A stretch of DNA of 64,000 bases from SSF14 sp046331245 (GCA_046331245.1 JAXLRH010000001.1:62001-126000); one strand, 5' to 3'. Shown: positions 48,415 to 57,239, numbered from the stretch's first letter. Made by a program: numbers and translations. Notes: a model not told the origin generated them from the sequence alone.

Positions 48415-49587
48415 ATGGGACACGACCTGCTGGTGCTCGGCCTCGCGTTCCTCCTCGCCGGCTCGCTGGCCCGCGCAGGCCGTCGGTTGGGACTGCCGAC
48501 GATCCCGCTGTTCGTCGGCGCCGGAATGCTGGTCGGGCCGAACACCCCCGGGCCGGTGCTCTTCGAGCACGCTCACGATCTCGAGCTGCTCGCGACCTTC
48601 GGCCTGATCTTCCTGCTCTTCTATCTCGGCATCGAGACGACCGTCGACGACCTCGTCGACGGTGGTCGACGACTGCTCTGGGCGGCCGCCCTGTGCCTCG
48701 GGCTCAACGTCGGTGCCGGGTTGGCCCTGGGGTTCGCGTTCGGATGGGGCACCCGCGAGGCGTTCGTCATCGCCGGCGCCACGGGCATCTCGTCGTCGGC
48801 GATCGTCACGAAGGTGCTCGTGGAGCTGGGACGTCTCGACAACCCCGAGACGCGTCTGATCCTCGGCATCGTCGTGCTGGAGGACCTCTTCCTCGCGCTG
48901 TACCTCGCGGCGCTGGCGCCGGTGCTCGGTGATGCCGGGTCCGTCGGCGACGCGCTGCTGCTCGGAGGTCGGGCGCTCGGGTTCCTGCTCGCGCTCGCGG
49001 CCATGGCCCGCTTCGGCAGCCGGGCCGTCGGCCTGCTCGTCGACGATCGTGACGACGGCCTGCTCGTCGTGCTCTTCGTCGGCTTCGCGCTCGCGGTGGC
49101 GGGCGCCGCCGCGCTGCTGGGGGTGTCCGATGCGATCGGGGCGTTCATGGCCGGTCTGGTGCTCGCCAAGACGCCGGCCGCCCATCGCGTCGAGCGCCTC
49201 GTCCTGCCGCTGCGCGATGCGTTCGGCGCCGTGTTCTTCTTCGCCTTCGGCCTCTCGATCGATCCCGGCGACCTGGGGCGGGTGGCGTTGCCGGCGGCGG
49301 CGGCGATCGCAACGTCGGTCGTTCTGGCATTCGTCGGCGGTGTGGGTGCGGCACGGCTCAACGGCCTGGACCGGATCGCCGCCACGAACATCTCCGCCAC
49401 GATCCTCGCCCGCGGCGAGTTCGCATTGGTGCTCGTCGCGCTGGCGGCGAACGCCGGCCTCGACGATCGCCTCGGGCCGATGGTCGCGGTCTACGTGCTG
49501 ACGCTCGCGGTGGCGAGTCCCATCATGGCGAGCCGGTCGCATGGCCTGGCTCGGGTCGTTCCGGCACGTCTCCTCCCGGCCGGCTAG
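48415..49587 (+). CDS. Cation:proton antiporter (CPA2/Kef-type)
   Basis: The 390-residue protein has about twelve transmembrane segments and CPA2 features: IPLFVGAGMLVGPNTPGPV, GLIFLLFYLGIE, ISSSAIVTKVL and LILGIVVLEDLFLALYLA. SDAIGAFMAGLVLAKTPAAHR and a final GEFALVLVALAANAG follow. It ends without a TrkA-N or TrkA-C domain. Usually a KhtT/TrkA-C partner gene lies beside such transporters; none is seen here. K+ or Na+ exchange is likely. Confidence 0.87.
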   Translation: MGHDLLVLGLAFLLAGSLARAGRRLGLPTIPLFVGAGMLVGPNTPGPVLFEHAHDLELLATFGLIFLLFYLGIETTVDDLVDGGRRLLWAAALCLGLNVGAGLALGFAFGWGTREAFVIAGATGISSSAIVTKVLVELGRLDNPETRLILGIVVLEDLFLALYLAALAPVLGDAGSVGDALLLGGRALGFLLALAAMARFGSRAVGLLVDDRDDGLLVVLFVGFALAVAGAAALLGVSDAIGAFMAGLVLAKTPAAHRVERLVLPLRDAFGAVFFFAFGLSIDPGDLGRVALPAAAAIATSVVLAFVGGVGAARLNGLDRIAATNISATILARGEFALVLVALAANAGLDDRLGPMVAVYVLTLAVASPIMASRSHGLARVVPARLLPAG

Positions 49588-49622
49588 CGACGTCGAGACC
49601 TACCGTCGGCGAATGACATGTC

Positions 49623-49634
49623 GCCATGCATGGC
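49623..49634. promoter_or_regulatory. Palindrome upstream of the XRE regulator
   Basis: GCCATGCATGGC is a perfect 12-base palindrome 58 bases before the XRE start. GGGCC (49639-49643) and GGCCC (49651-49655) form a second inverted pair nearby. A binding site for the regulator is possible. Confidence 0.35.
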
Positions 49635-49679
49635 ACATGGGCCCGCCTAAGGCCCCTGGAATTGCACATTTCATGTGAC

Positions 49680-49685
49680 TACCCT
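49680..49685 (+). promoter_or_regulatory. -10 element TACCCT for leaderless XRE gene
   Basis: TACCCT is 7 bases before the ATG at 49693 and supports it over the GTG at 49675. Confidence 0.4.
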
Positions 49686-49692
49686 CATTCCC

Positions 49693-50190
49693 ATGTTGGG
49701 TGCGCAGCCGTGGCGAGACGACGACCGCCGTCGGTTCCGCGCTGCCCAGGCGGCGTTGGGCCACACCCAGGCCGAGTGTGCGGAGCAGCTGCGCGCGTTG
49801 GGCGCCCCGAGCGCGGACCAGAGCTCGGTGTCGAAGTGGGCCACGGGTCGCATCGCCCGACCGAGCCCGGCCATCGTCAACGCGCTGCACCAGTACATCG
49901 CCTTGGCGCCCGCTGGCGGGGGAGCCTCGACGAGCCGTGGGTCGCGGGCGGCGCACATGCAGTCCGACGGCCTCGAGGCCGACGGCTTCGAAGACATGGT
50001 TCGTGGGATCACCGACGAGCCGCTCCTCGGCCCGCGCCAAGGCGATCTCGTCGACGCGTTGATCGAGCGCATGCGCTCCGGCATTCCGCTGAGCGAGCCC
50101 GACCTGCTCGTGCTGGGCTCGCTCGCATCGGTGCTCGGTCTGACGATGAACGTGGCCGCCGCACCCTCACCCGTGACCGCCGCGCTCTGA
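49693..50190 (+). CDS. XRE-like helix-turn-helix regulator
   Basis: The 165-residue protein has an N-terminal HTH region, RFRAAQAALGHTQAECAEQL then ADQSSVSKWATGRIARPSPA, in the style of XRE/Cro repressors. A hydrophilic linker and a helical C-terminal part without known domain follow. The ATG at 49693 is chosen by the leaderless -10; a GTG at 49675 would add six residues. It lies 56 bases before the RCC1 surface protein, which it may control. Confidence 0.65.
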   Translation: MLGAQPWRDDDRRRFRAAQAALGHTQAECAEQLRALGAPSADQSSVSKWATGRIARPSPAIVNALHQYIALAPAGGGASTSRGSRAAHMQSDGLEADGFEDMVRGITDEPLLGPRQGDLVDALIERMRSGIPLSEPDLLVLGSLASVLGLTMNVAAAPSPVTAAL

Positions 50191-50246
50191 CGCGGTACCG
50201 TTCGCGGGCGCTGCCTGGCGGGAGCGACGAAACGGCGGGAGATCAC

Positions 50247-52184
50247 ATGAGGACGACATCGTGGCGGGCGATCGCCGTGGTCGGCGCGGCATGCGTTGCG
50301 GCAGGGGTTCTGGCGAACGTCGGCGTGGCCGACGCGGCGTCGCCGTGGAACAGCGGGACGGGGGTCATCGGGAACCGGGTGTGGAGCGACCTCGATCGCG
50401 ACGGCATCCAGGACGCGACCGAGCCGGGGCTCCCGGATCGCACGGTCACGCTCTATTCCGAGGACCTGCAGCTGCTGGCGAGGGGCACGACCGGGCCCGG
50501 CGGTTGGTGGGGGTACACGAACCTCGCGCTGGGCCGTTGTTACGTCGTCGAGATCGGCCGCGTCGCCGGCGACGTCTTCACGTACCCCCAACAGGGAACC
50601 GAGACCGCCCGTGACTCCGACGCCGACGCGTCCGGTCGGATGAAGGTCTGCGTGTCGCCGTCGTCACCGACCCGGAACGACATCGATGCCGGTGTCTACT
50701 CGTCGCTGCCGAAGTGGCAGAACGGCACGGCCCAGATCGGCAACCGGGTGTGGAACGACGTCGATCGCGACGGCATCCAGGATTCCAACGAGCCCGGCAT
50801 CGAGGGTGCTCGCATCGGCATCGATCGGCTCGACTCGGGCGACGACATGGACGCCGTGGGCCTCACCGGACCCGGCGGTTGGTTCGGGTTCTCGCAGCTG
50901 TCAGCCGGCTGCTACCGGATCGTGATCCCGTACCCCGAGCTCGGCGGCCCGGTGCCCACCCTGCAGCGGAAGGGCACCGACTCCACCCGTGATTCCGACA
51001 TCGGACCACAACGCTCGACACAGGACGTGTGCGTCACCGCCGGTGAGGTCCGCACCGACATCGACGTCGGCCTCCACTCGCTTCAACCCGCGACCGATCC
51101 CGACCGGTTGGCGCTTCCGCAGCTCACCGGTGTCGCGTCCGTCAGCGCCGGCGGTGACGTCACGTGCGCGACCATGGTCAACACCCAGGTGCGCTGCTGG
51201 GGCGAGAACGCTGCGGGCGAACTGGCTCGCGAGCCGGAGAACGTTCAGGAGAGCAGCCTGCCGCTGTTGATCGACGGTGTGCGCGCCACCGGCGCGTCAG
51301 CGGGACTCGGCAGCGCCTGCGCCGCCCTCACCGACGGGGGCGCGAGTTGTTGGGGTCTCTTCCCGTCGTGGGGCTTCACCGACCCGATGCCGAAGCGGCT
51401 GGACAACCTCACGTTGGTCACGAGCGTCACCGGCGGCCTGTTCGGTGGCTGCGCGCGGCGGATGGACTCGACCGCGTCGTGCTGGGGATTCAGCTGGGAG
51501 GGCCAGCTGGGCGACGGCGGTCCGGTGAGCCCCGGAGAGGGATCGTGGCGCGGTCCGGGCGCAGTGGTCGCGCTCGGCGATGCCGCGAAGGTCTCACGCC
51601 GCGCCAACCACACCTGCGCGCTGCGGTCATCGGGTGCCGTGGCCTGTTGGGGTGGCGGCGTGGAAGGCCAGCTCGGGCGGGGCACCAACGTGCCCGCGAG
51701 CTCGCCCGCGAACGTCGTCGGCATCGCCGACGCGGTGGACGTCGCGACCAACTACCTCACGTCGTGCGCGGCTCGTCGCGACGGCTCGGTGTGGTGCTGG
51801 GGCTACGGACGAAACGGCCTGCTCGGTTCGGCCACCGAGTTCGACAGCCCCGTCCCGGTGAAGGTGGCCGGTGTCGCCGGGGCGACGAGCGTGGGCATGG
51901 GCGTCGGATTCGCGTGCGCCCTGCGCGGCGCCGACGGCTCGGTGGTCTGCTGGGGCGACGAGGCGTCGCGCGGCCAGCGCGGCGACGGCACCACGACGGC
52001 GAATCCACAGCCGACCAAGGTGGTGCTGAACGAACGCGCTATCTCGCTCAGCGTCGGACAGAGCCACGCCTGCGTCGTGACCACGCGTCAGACGGTGAAG
52101 TGCTGGGGCTCGAACCTGCGTGGCGCACTCGGCGACGCGAGCGGTGTGGATCGCGCCACCCCGGTGGACGTGCTCACTCGTTGA
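50247..52184 (+). CDS. Secreted protein with two SdrD-B modules and a seven-blade RCC1 propeller
   Basis: The 645-residue protein has a signal peptide ending near GVADAASP. Two SdrD/Cna-B-like modules each open with IGNRVW(S/N)D(L/V)DRDGIQD. A C-terminal propeller of RCC1-type repeats then contains seven CWG units, for example VRCWGENAAGELA and VACWGGGVEGQLGRG. Paired Cys in each blade suggest disulfides, fitting an exported protein. No sorting signal or C-terminal anchor is present. The ATG has GCGGGAGA upstream; a -10-like TACCGT (50196-50201) gives a leader of about 40 bases. Confidence 0.8.
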   Translation: MRTTSWRAIAVVGAACVAAGVLANVGVADAASPWNSGTGVIGNRVWSDLDRDGIQDATEPGLPDRTVTLYSEDLQLLARGTTGPGGWWGYTNLALGRCYVVEIGRVAGDVFTYPQQGTETARDSDADASGRMKVCVSPSSPTRNDIDAGVYSSLPKWQNGTAQIGNRVWNDVDRDGIQDSNEPGIEGARIGIDRLDSGDDMDAVGLTGPGGWFGFSQLSAGCYRIVIPYPELGGPVPTLQRKGTDSTRDSDIGPQRSTQDVCVTAGEVRTDIDVGLHSLQPATDPDRLALPQLTGVASVSAGGDVTCATMVNTQVRCWGENAAGELAREPENVQESSLPLLIDGVRATGASAGLGSACAALTDGGASCWGLFPSWGFTDPMPKRLDNLTLVTSVTGGLFGGCARRMDSTASCWGFSWEGQLGDGGPVSPGEGSWRGPGAVVALGDAAKVSRRANHTCALRSSGAVACWGGGVEGQLGRGTNVPASSPANVVGIADAVDVATNYLTSCAARRDGSVWCWGYGRNGLLGSATEFDSPVPVKVAGVAGATSVGMGVGFACALRGADGSVVCWGDEASRGQRGDGTTTANPQPTKVVLNERAISLSVGQSHACVVTTRQTVKCWGSNLRGALGDASGVDRATPVDVLTR

Positions 52185-52285
52185 GGGCACTGCCGGTGCC
52201 GCGTGCGCCTTCACCGCCCACGCGCGCAGCGCGATCTCCTGGTGGACGAGTTGCTGCGGTGGGTGGAGTCGACCGAGGTGGTCCG

Positions 52286-52291
52286 TAGGCT
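52286..52291 (+). promoter_or_regulatory. -10 element TAGGCT for leaderless lipoprotein gene
   Basis: TAGGCT is 6 bases before the GTG at 52298. Confidence 0.45.
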
Positions 52292-52297
52292 TGGGCC

Positions 52298-52741
52298 GTG
52301 ACAACACGCAGCGCGCTTCGCCTCGTGCTCCTCGTTGCCGTCGTCGTCGCAGGGTGTCTCGTCGGATGGCGGTTGGGCCGTGAGCGCCCGACCAAGGCAG
52401 CAGCTGCGGCGACCGAGCCCCGCAAACCGGTGTCGGAAGACTGCCCGGTTCCGATGTACCCCGTGTGGAGGGAGTACCAGCAGCCGGACGGCTCGTGGGC
52501 CCTCACGCCAGTCGAGGGTGCAGTCCAGCGACTCCACTATCCGTTGGGCGACTTCAACTATTGGGTGCCCAAGGGTTGGGATGCACTGAGCGCAACGCCG
52601 GATCAGCGCTCACCGGTGGGAATCCCAGAGCTGCCGACCGACCCGGCCGGGCTTCCACGATGGCTGTTGATCGTTGCCGCCCAGGTCGGAACGTCAACCC
52701 GGGAGTGCCAGTTCCCGAACATCTCCAACGGCGAGCTCTGA
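52298..52741 (+). CDS. Predicted lipoprotein of unknown function
   Basis: The 147-residue protein has an N-terminal hydrophobic segment with lipobox-like VAGC (Cys20), then a basic linker. The small extracytoplasmic part contains two Cys (EDCPVPMYP, TRECQFPN) that could form a disulfide, and aromatic residues (FNYWVPKGWDAL). No family is recognised. It is leaderless by its -10 element, and stands alone before tRNA-Pro. Confidence 0.6.
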   Translation: MTTRSALRLVLLVAVVVAGCLVGWRLGRERPTKAAAAATEPRKPVSEDCPVPMYPVWREYQQPDGSWALTPVEGAVQRLHYPLGDFNYWVPKGWDALSATPDQRSPVGIPELPTDPAGLPRWLLIVAAQVGTSTRECQFPNISNGEL

Positions 52742-52756
52742 CACCGAGCCCCGGTG

Positions 52757-52830
52757 TCGGGTTGGGGAGATTTGAACTCCCGACCTCTGCGTCCCGAACG
52801 CAGCGCTCTACCAAGCTGAGCCACAACCCG
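52757..52830 (-). tRNA. tRNA-Pro (CGG)
   Basis: A 74-base minus-strand cloverleaf: acceptor CGGGTTG with CAACCCG, anticodon stem-loop CTGCGTTCGGGACGCAG with anticodon CGG, T arm GGGAGTTCAAATCTCCC. CCA is not encoded. Confidence 0.95.
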
Positions 52831-52901
52831 TGGGGAGGCGATGATACCGCCTCGTTCGGCCGACCGCAGAACCGGTTGCGTCGACCGGGCCGTCCGGCCG
52901 T

Positions 52902-53306
52902 CTAGGCCTCGGCGAGTGCCGGGCCCTCGATGACCTGCTGTCCGGCCGCGATCGCCGCCACGGCACGCTCGACGCGGCGCGGTTCCAGGGGCTTGATGAG
53001 CCAGCCGTCGGCGCCGGAGCGGCGAGCGAGGAACACGTCCGCCTCACGGTCGAGGAGCAGCAGGATCCGCTGCGGGTCGAGGCGGCCCGAGGCCTCCTCC
53101 AGGCGGAGGTCGAGGCATGCGGCGATGCCGCCCATCGACCCGATCTGGAGGTCGAGCACGACGAGGTCGGGCTTCAGCTCCAGCACGGCCGCCCGCACCG
53201 CTCGGCCCTCCTTGAGTCGCGTGATCGTCACGTCGGCCGAGCCGATGGCGGATTCGATGTCCGCGAGGACGGCGTCGGAATCGGTGGTGAGGAGCACGTG
53301 TCGCAC
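52902..53306 (-). CDS. Stand-alone receiver-domain protein
   Basis: The 134-residue protein is one receiver domain: RHVLLTTDSDAVLADI with the acidic residues, LVVLDLQIGSMGG with the phospho-acceptor Asp, and ADGWLIKPLEPRRVE with the conserved Lys, so it looks functional. No output domain is present. The GTG at 53306 is chosen by the TACCCT -10 element 6 bases before it. It is divergent from the STAS gene and may signal with it. Confidence 0.75.
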   Translation of the reverse strand: MRHVLLTTDSDAVLADIESAIGSADVTITRLKEGRAVRAAVLELKPDLVVLDLQIGSMGGIAACLDLRLEEASGRLDPQRILLLLDREADVFLARRSGADGWLIKPLEPRRVERAVAAIAAGQQVIEGPALAEA

Positions 53307-53312
53307 GGTTCG

Positions 53313-53318
53313 AGGGTA
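53313..53318 (-). promoter_or_regulatory. -10 element TACCCT for leaderless receiver gene
   Basis: Minus-strand TACCCT is 6 bases before the GTG at 53306. Confidence 0.45.
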
Positions 53319-53355
53319 GTTGTTGCGCCGTCGCCGTCCCAAGATCGAACTGAAG

Positions 53356-53383
53356 TTGATTGTCAGGGGGCCGTCGGTACCAT
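53356..53383 (+). promoter_or_regulatory. Promoter of the STAS gene
   Basis: TTGATT (53356-53361), 16 bases, TACCAT (53378-53383); leader of about 37 bases with GAGGAG before the GTG. Confidence 0.5.
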
Positions 53384-53426
53384 GTGGTGCGCCGATCACC
53401 CTGGTCGGCGGGACGAGGAGTCAATC

Positions 53427-53771
53427 GTGGTCGACGTCGAGGTGGTCAAGGAAGCTGCGGCGACCATCTGCCGCCCGATCGGCGAGCTCGATGCGTTCAG
53501 CGTCCAGGACTTCCGCGATCACCTGAGCGCCCTGGCGGGCGAGTCGGCCGTGATCATCGACCTGTCCGGCGTGCCGTTCATGGACTCCGCCGGGCTGGGC
53601 GCGCTCATCGGTGGCATCCGCAAGATCCGCGAGGCCTCCGGCGAGGTCGTCGTGGTGTGCGACCGCGCGGCGGTGCTGCGGCTGCTCCACACCACTCGGT
53701 TCGATCGCATGGTCACCGTCGTCGCCCTGCTCGAGCAGGCACACAGCGAGCTGGCGGGCGCCGGCAGCTGA
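53427..53771 (+). CDS. STAS-domain anti-sigma factor antagonist
   Basis: The 114-residue protein is a SpoIIAA/RsbV-like STAS domain: ICRPIGELDAFSVQDFRDHL and IIDLSGVPFMDSAGLGALIGG with the phosphorylatable Ser54. It would bind an RsbW-type kinase and so free a sigma factor; no such kinase or sigma gene is adjacent. The GTG follows GAGGAG. It is divergent from the receiver gene and converges on the ArsA-like gene. Confidence 0.87.
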   Translation: MVDVEVVKEAAATICRPIGELDAFSVQDFRDHLSALAGESAVIIDLSGVPFMDSAGLGALIGGIRKIREASGEVVVVCDRAAVLRLLHTTRFDRMVTVVALLEQAHSELAGAGS

Positions 53772-53784
53772 CGGAGGTCGCCGC

Positions 53785-54855
53785 TCAGACCCGCCCGAAC
53801 AGGTGGTCGGCGAGCTTGGACAGCGTGTCGAGGTCGTGCACCTCGAACGGCAGCAGCGGAACCTCGACGAGTGGGGCGGGCCGCACGCGGTCGGCCAGCG
53901 GCGCGAGGTGGCTCCGCTCCGCCCGGGCGATGTCGTTGAGCTCGCGAAGGTTCTGCGCGAGGTCGGCGAGGTCGGAGCCCTCGGGGGCGGCGTCGGCGGC
54001 ATCGGCCGATCCGAACTCCGGGTAGATCCGGTTCACCACGACCGACTTCACCGAGAGCGCCATCTCGGCGAGTCGTGCGGCGAAGAACGCCGCCTCCTCG
54101 ACCGTGTCGCGCCGCGGTGAGGCGACGAGCACGAACGAGGTCAGGTCGTCGCCGAGCAGCTGCTCGACCATGCGCGCCCGCATCTTGAAGCCCTCCTCCA
54201 TGCCGTCGAAGGCGGCGAAGAAGGCGATCGCGTCGGCGATGACCTCGCCGCCGACCACCTTGGCGACGCCCCGGAGGAACGGCTGGGCCGCCATGTTGAC
54301 GGCCTTCACGATGCCTCGCGTGGGTGCGGTGACCATGCGGTAGAGCGGGTGGTCGAGGAACCGGGCGATGCGGTTGGGCGCATCGAGGAAGTCGAGCGCA
54401 TTCCGGGTGGGTGGCGTGTCGACGACGATCAGGTCGAAGTCGCCCTCGCTCGACAGCTCGTACAGCTTCTCGGTGGCCATGTACTCCTGCGTGCCCGAGA
54501 GCGCGCCGGAGATGTTCCGGTAGAAGGCGTTGCTCAGGATTTTCTCGGCCTGCTCTGGTGACCCTGCGTACTTCGCCACGAGGCCGTTGAAGGTCGACTC
54601 GGTGTCGAGCATCAGCGCGGCGAGGGTGCCCGGCCAGGGGCCATCGATGGTGGTGGGCGAGTTGGTGAGGCCGTCGAGCCCGAGCGCGTCGGCCAGGCGT
54701 TTGGCCGGGTCGATCGTGACGACCACGGCGCGGCGGCCGTGCCTGGCGGCCTCGAGCGCGATGACGGCGGCCGTCGTGGTCTTGCCCACCCCGCCGGAAC
54801 CGCAGCAGAGCACCACCGAGCTCGTGGTCGCGATGTCGAGCATGGAGTCGCTCAT
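53785..54855 (-). CDS. ArsA/Get3-like ATPase, second copy
   Basis: The 356-residue protein has the deviant Walker A CGSGGVGKTTTAA, a switch region IVVDTPPTRNALDFLDAP, and the ArsA-type VVTIDPAKRLADAL. It has one ATPase domain, as in Get3 rather than the duplicated E. coli ArsA. The pair matches the mycobacterial Rv3679-Rv3680 arrangement of two adjacent single-domain ATPases, which also lies beside a whiB gene. The substrate is unknown; no ars gene is near. The ATG overlaps the stop of the first copy by four bases. Confidence 0.87.
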   Translation of the reverse strand: MSDSMLDIATTSSVVLCCGSGGVGKTTTAAVIALEAARHGRRAVVVTIDPAKRLADALGLDGLTNSPTTIDGPWPGTLAALMLDTESTFNGLVAKYAGSPEQAEKILSNAFYRNISGALSGTQEYMATEKLYELSSEGDFDLIVVDTPPTRNALDFLDAPNRIARFLDHPLYRMVTAPTRGIVKAVNMAAQPFLRGVAKVVGGEVIADAIAFFAAFDGMEEGFKMRARMVEQLLGDDLTSFVLVASPRRDTVEEAAFFAARLAEMALSVKSVVVNRIYPEFGSADAADAAPEGSDLADLAQNLRELNDIARAERSHLAPLADRVRPAPLVEVPLLPFEVHDLDTLSKLADHLFGRV

Positions 54856-55823
54856 GTGGGCGTCACGACGTTGGCGAGTCGCTCGAGCTGGGAGGTGAGC
54901 GCGTCGGCGAGCGTGGTGAGGGCGCCGAGGTCGAGATCGCTCTGGAAGAGGAACGGCAGGCGCACCTGTTCGAGCGGCAGCTCCTTCGCCAGCCGCTCGA
55001 GCTGCTCCTCCTGCAGCTCCCGCCGGTCGGTGCGGAACTCGGCGGCGGCGTCGAGCGCGGCGATCTCCGCGGCCGGCAGCTTCACCCCGGCGCGCTTCGC
55101 TGCGGTCGCGGCGGACGTGTCCAGGCCCGGGAGGTCGGGATAGATGCCGTTGACGACGACCGGGCCGAGCTTCACTCCCACCCGGTCCTCCAGGCTGTAG
55201 GCCGTCTCGACCAGCTCGTTGACCGGGGTCTCCTCGGGGAGCGTGACGAGCACCACCTGGCACCGCGCCGCATCGGTGAGCAGCGCCCGCACCTCCTGCG
55301 CCTGCGACTGGATGGGGCCGACGGTGACGGCGTCGAGAAGCCCTTCGGCGCTGCTGAGGAAGGTGATCGCGTGGCCGGCGGCCGGCGCGTCCACGATGAC
55401 GAGGTCGGCGGTGCCGCCGCGCTCGAGCTGCTTGACCTTGCCCAGGATGAGGACGTCCTTGATGCCAGGGGTGGCGGTGGCGACCATGTCGAGCGCACCG
55501 CTCTCGGCGAGCCGCTTCGAGATGCGCTTCAGACCGTGATCGCCGAGATACTCCACGAGCGACTCGTCCGGCGTGAGCGTTCGCGCCCGAACCTCACCGT
55601 CGCTGTCGGGGGAGGAGTAGAGGACGACCTCGTCGTAGTCGAGATGACGCTGGCCGAAGAGCGCCGGCAGGCCCGACTTCCCCTCGACCTCGACGATCAG
55701 CGCGCGGAGGCCGAGACGCGCCGCTGCCAAGGCGATGGTCGCGGTGACGGTCGTTTTGCCGACCCCGCCCTTCCCGGCAACGATGGTCACCCGTGGTGCA
55801 GTGAGAAACTGCGCAGGATCCAC
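54852..55823 (-). CDS. ArsA/Get3-like ATPase, first copy
   Basis: The 323-residue protein has Walker A VAGKGGVGKTTVTATIALA, a switch segment LVIVDAPAAGHAITFLSSAE and a Glu-rich helical C-terminal half (LQEEQLERLAKELPLEQV). LIVEVEGKSGLPALFGQRHL is the family segment behind the first strand. It probably forms a heterodimer with the downstream copy. The GTG at 55823 is set by GGAGG 6 bases upstream, part of a palindrome shared with nfeD. Confidence 0.87.
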   Translation of the reverse strand: MDPAQFLTAPRVTIVAGKGGVGKTTVTATIALAAARLGLRALIVEVEGKSGLPALFGQRHLDYDEVVLYSSPDSDGEVRARTLTPDESLVEYLGDHGLKRISKRLAESGALDMVATATPGIKDVLILGKVKQLERGGTADLVIVDAPAAGHAITFLSSAEGLLDAVTVGPIQSQAQEVRALLTDAARCQVVLVTLPEETPVNELVETAYSLEDRVGVKLGPVVVNGIYPDLPGLDTSAATAAKRAGVKLPAAEIAALDAAAEFRTDRRELQEEQLERLAKELPLEQVRLPFLFQSDLDLGALTTLADALTSQLERLANVVTPT

Positions 55824-55829
55824 TTTTCT

Positions 55830-55839
55830 CCTCCGGAGG
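55830..55839. promoter_or_regulatory. Palindromic Shine-Dalgarno shared by divergent genes
   Basis: CCTCCGGAGG gives GGAGG on both strands: 7 bases before the nfeD GTG (55847) and 6 bases before the ArsA-like GTG (55823). The whole gap is 23 bases. Confidence 0.75.
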
Positions 55840-55846
55840 CCTTCGG

Positions 55847-57163
55847 GTGCGCAGGATACTCAGTCGGGCGTTCATTACAACCATCCTCGGGTTGTGCGCG
55901 CTCGGCGTCGCGACGCCGGCCGGTGCCGAGTCCAAGCCCTCGTGTCCGGACCGCAACGGCTGCGTCCGCGCCGTCATCGTCAACGGATTCATCGACGAGA
56001 TCAACGTCGATTTCGTCGAACGATCCATCCGTGAAGCCGAGTCCATCGACGGATATCGAGCCGTGGTGTTGGTCGTGAACAGCCCCGGCGCCGTGGTTCG
56101 GGACGAGGTGCTGCAGCGCCTGGTGCTCGAGCTCCGGCACTCGACCGTGCCGGTGAGCGCGTGGGTCGGTCCGTCGGGCGCACACGCGTTCGGCGGCGCT
56201 GCCGAGCTGGTGGCCGCGCTGCCGTCGTCGATGGCGCCACGCACCGAGATCGGCGACGTGGGTGCCCCGAGGTTCAGCGCCCGCGAGTTCGACGACCTGT
56301 CGACCACCACGGTGGCGAGCGTCCGTGAGGGCGCGATCAGCGAGAAGGCGGCGGTGAAGGCCGGCATCGTCACCAGCGTCACCCCGACGCTCGGCGACCA
56401 CGTGCTCGGCCTCAAGGGCATCCCGTCGAAGGTCGTGAAGGACGACAAGGGCCGTCCGAAGCGCGAGCTCAACCTGCTGCGCGTGACCCAGGGCCTCCCC
56501 GTCACCATCCAGCTGCTGCACACCGCCGCCAGTCCCGGCGTGGCGTACCTGGCGCTGGGCATCGGCATCGGGTTGCTCCTGTTCGAGTTCTTCACCGCCG
56601 GCGTCGGTGTTGCCGGCGTGGTCGGCGCGGCGTCCGCGGTGATGGCCGCGTACGGCCTGGCCGAGATCCCCATCCGGCCGTGGGCGCTCGTGCTCTGCCT
56701 GTTCTCGGCCGTGGCGTTCGCGATCGACATCCAGACGTCCATCCCGCGGGTCTGGACGGCCATCGGCCTCGTCTCGTGGTCGGTGGGCTCGATCTTCCTG
56801 TTCGACGGCTTCCGGGCGCCCTGGCTCGCGCTCGCGACCGGCATCGGCGGCATGGCCGTCACGATGCTGTCCGGCATGCCGGCGATGGTCCGCTCCCGCT
56901 TCGCGACCCCGACGCTCGGGCGCGACTGGATGATCGGCCGGACGGGCGTCGCCCTCACCGACATCGACCCGGAGGGCACCGTCGAGGTCGAGGGAGGCCA
57001 GTGGCGGGCGCTCACCAACCGGGCCACTCCGGTGGCCAAGGGCGGGGCGATCCGCGTCGTCGCGATCGATGGCCTGACCCTCGAGATCGAGCCGCCGGAG
57101 GGCGGTGCGGTCGACTACCGCGAGAAGCGTGCCGCCAAGGGCGCGACTGCTGCCGACAGCTAG
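55847..57163 (+). CDS. NfeD-family membrane protein with ClpP-like domain
   Basis: The 438-residue long-form NfeD protein has a signal peptide (ending near ATPAGAES) and a ClpP/crotonase-like domain (VNGFIDEINVDFVERSIREA, VVLVVNSPGAVVRDEVLQRL, WVGPSGAHAFGGAAELVAAL) where the Ser is the likely nucleophile. Four or five transmembrane segments follow (about residues 230-340), then a C-terminal OB fold (IGRTGVALTDIDPEGTVEVEG). Such proteins work with stomatin/flotillin partners, absent here. Confidence 0.87.
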   Translation: MRRILSRAFITTILGLCALGVATPAGAESKPSCPDRNGCVRAVIVNGFIDEINVDFVERSIREAESIDGYRAVVLVVNSPGAVVRDEVLQRLVLELRHSTVPVSAWVGPSGAHAFGGAAELVAALPSSMAPRTEIGDVGAPRFSAREFDDLSTTTVASVREGAISEKAAVKAGIVTSVTPTLGDHVLGLKGIPSKVVKDDKGRPKRELNLLRVTQGLPVTIQLLHTAASPGVAYLALGIGIGLLLFEFFTAGVGVAGVVGAASAVMAAYGLAEIPIRPWALVLCLFSAVAFAIDIQTSIPRVWTAIGLVSWSVGSIFLFDGFRAPWLALATGIGGMAVTMLSGMPAMVRSRFATPTLGRDWMIGRTGVALTDIDPEGTVEVEGGQWRALTNRATPVAKGGAIRVVAIDGLTLEIEPPEGGAVDYREKRAAKGATAADS

Positions 57164-57188
57164 CAGAACGCTCGCAAATTAGTCCTTG

Positions 57189-57215
57189 TTGACCTGCGAA
57201 CGGCGGCCCTATGGT
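57189..57215 (+). promoter_or_regulatory. whiB promoter
   Basis: -10 TATGGT (57210-57215) with TTGACC (57189-57194, 15-base spacer) or TTGTTG (57186-57191, 18-base spacer) as -35; leader of about 20 bases with AGGGGGAC before the TTG start. Confidence 0.45.
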
Positions 57216-57239
57216 CGCCCGCGAAGCAAGGGGGACAAG

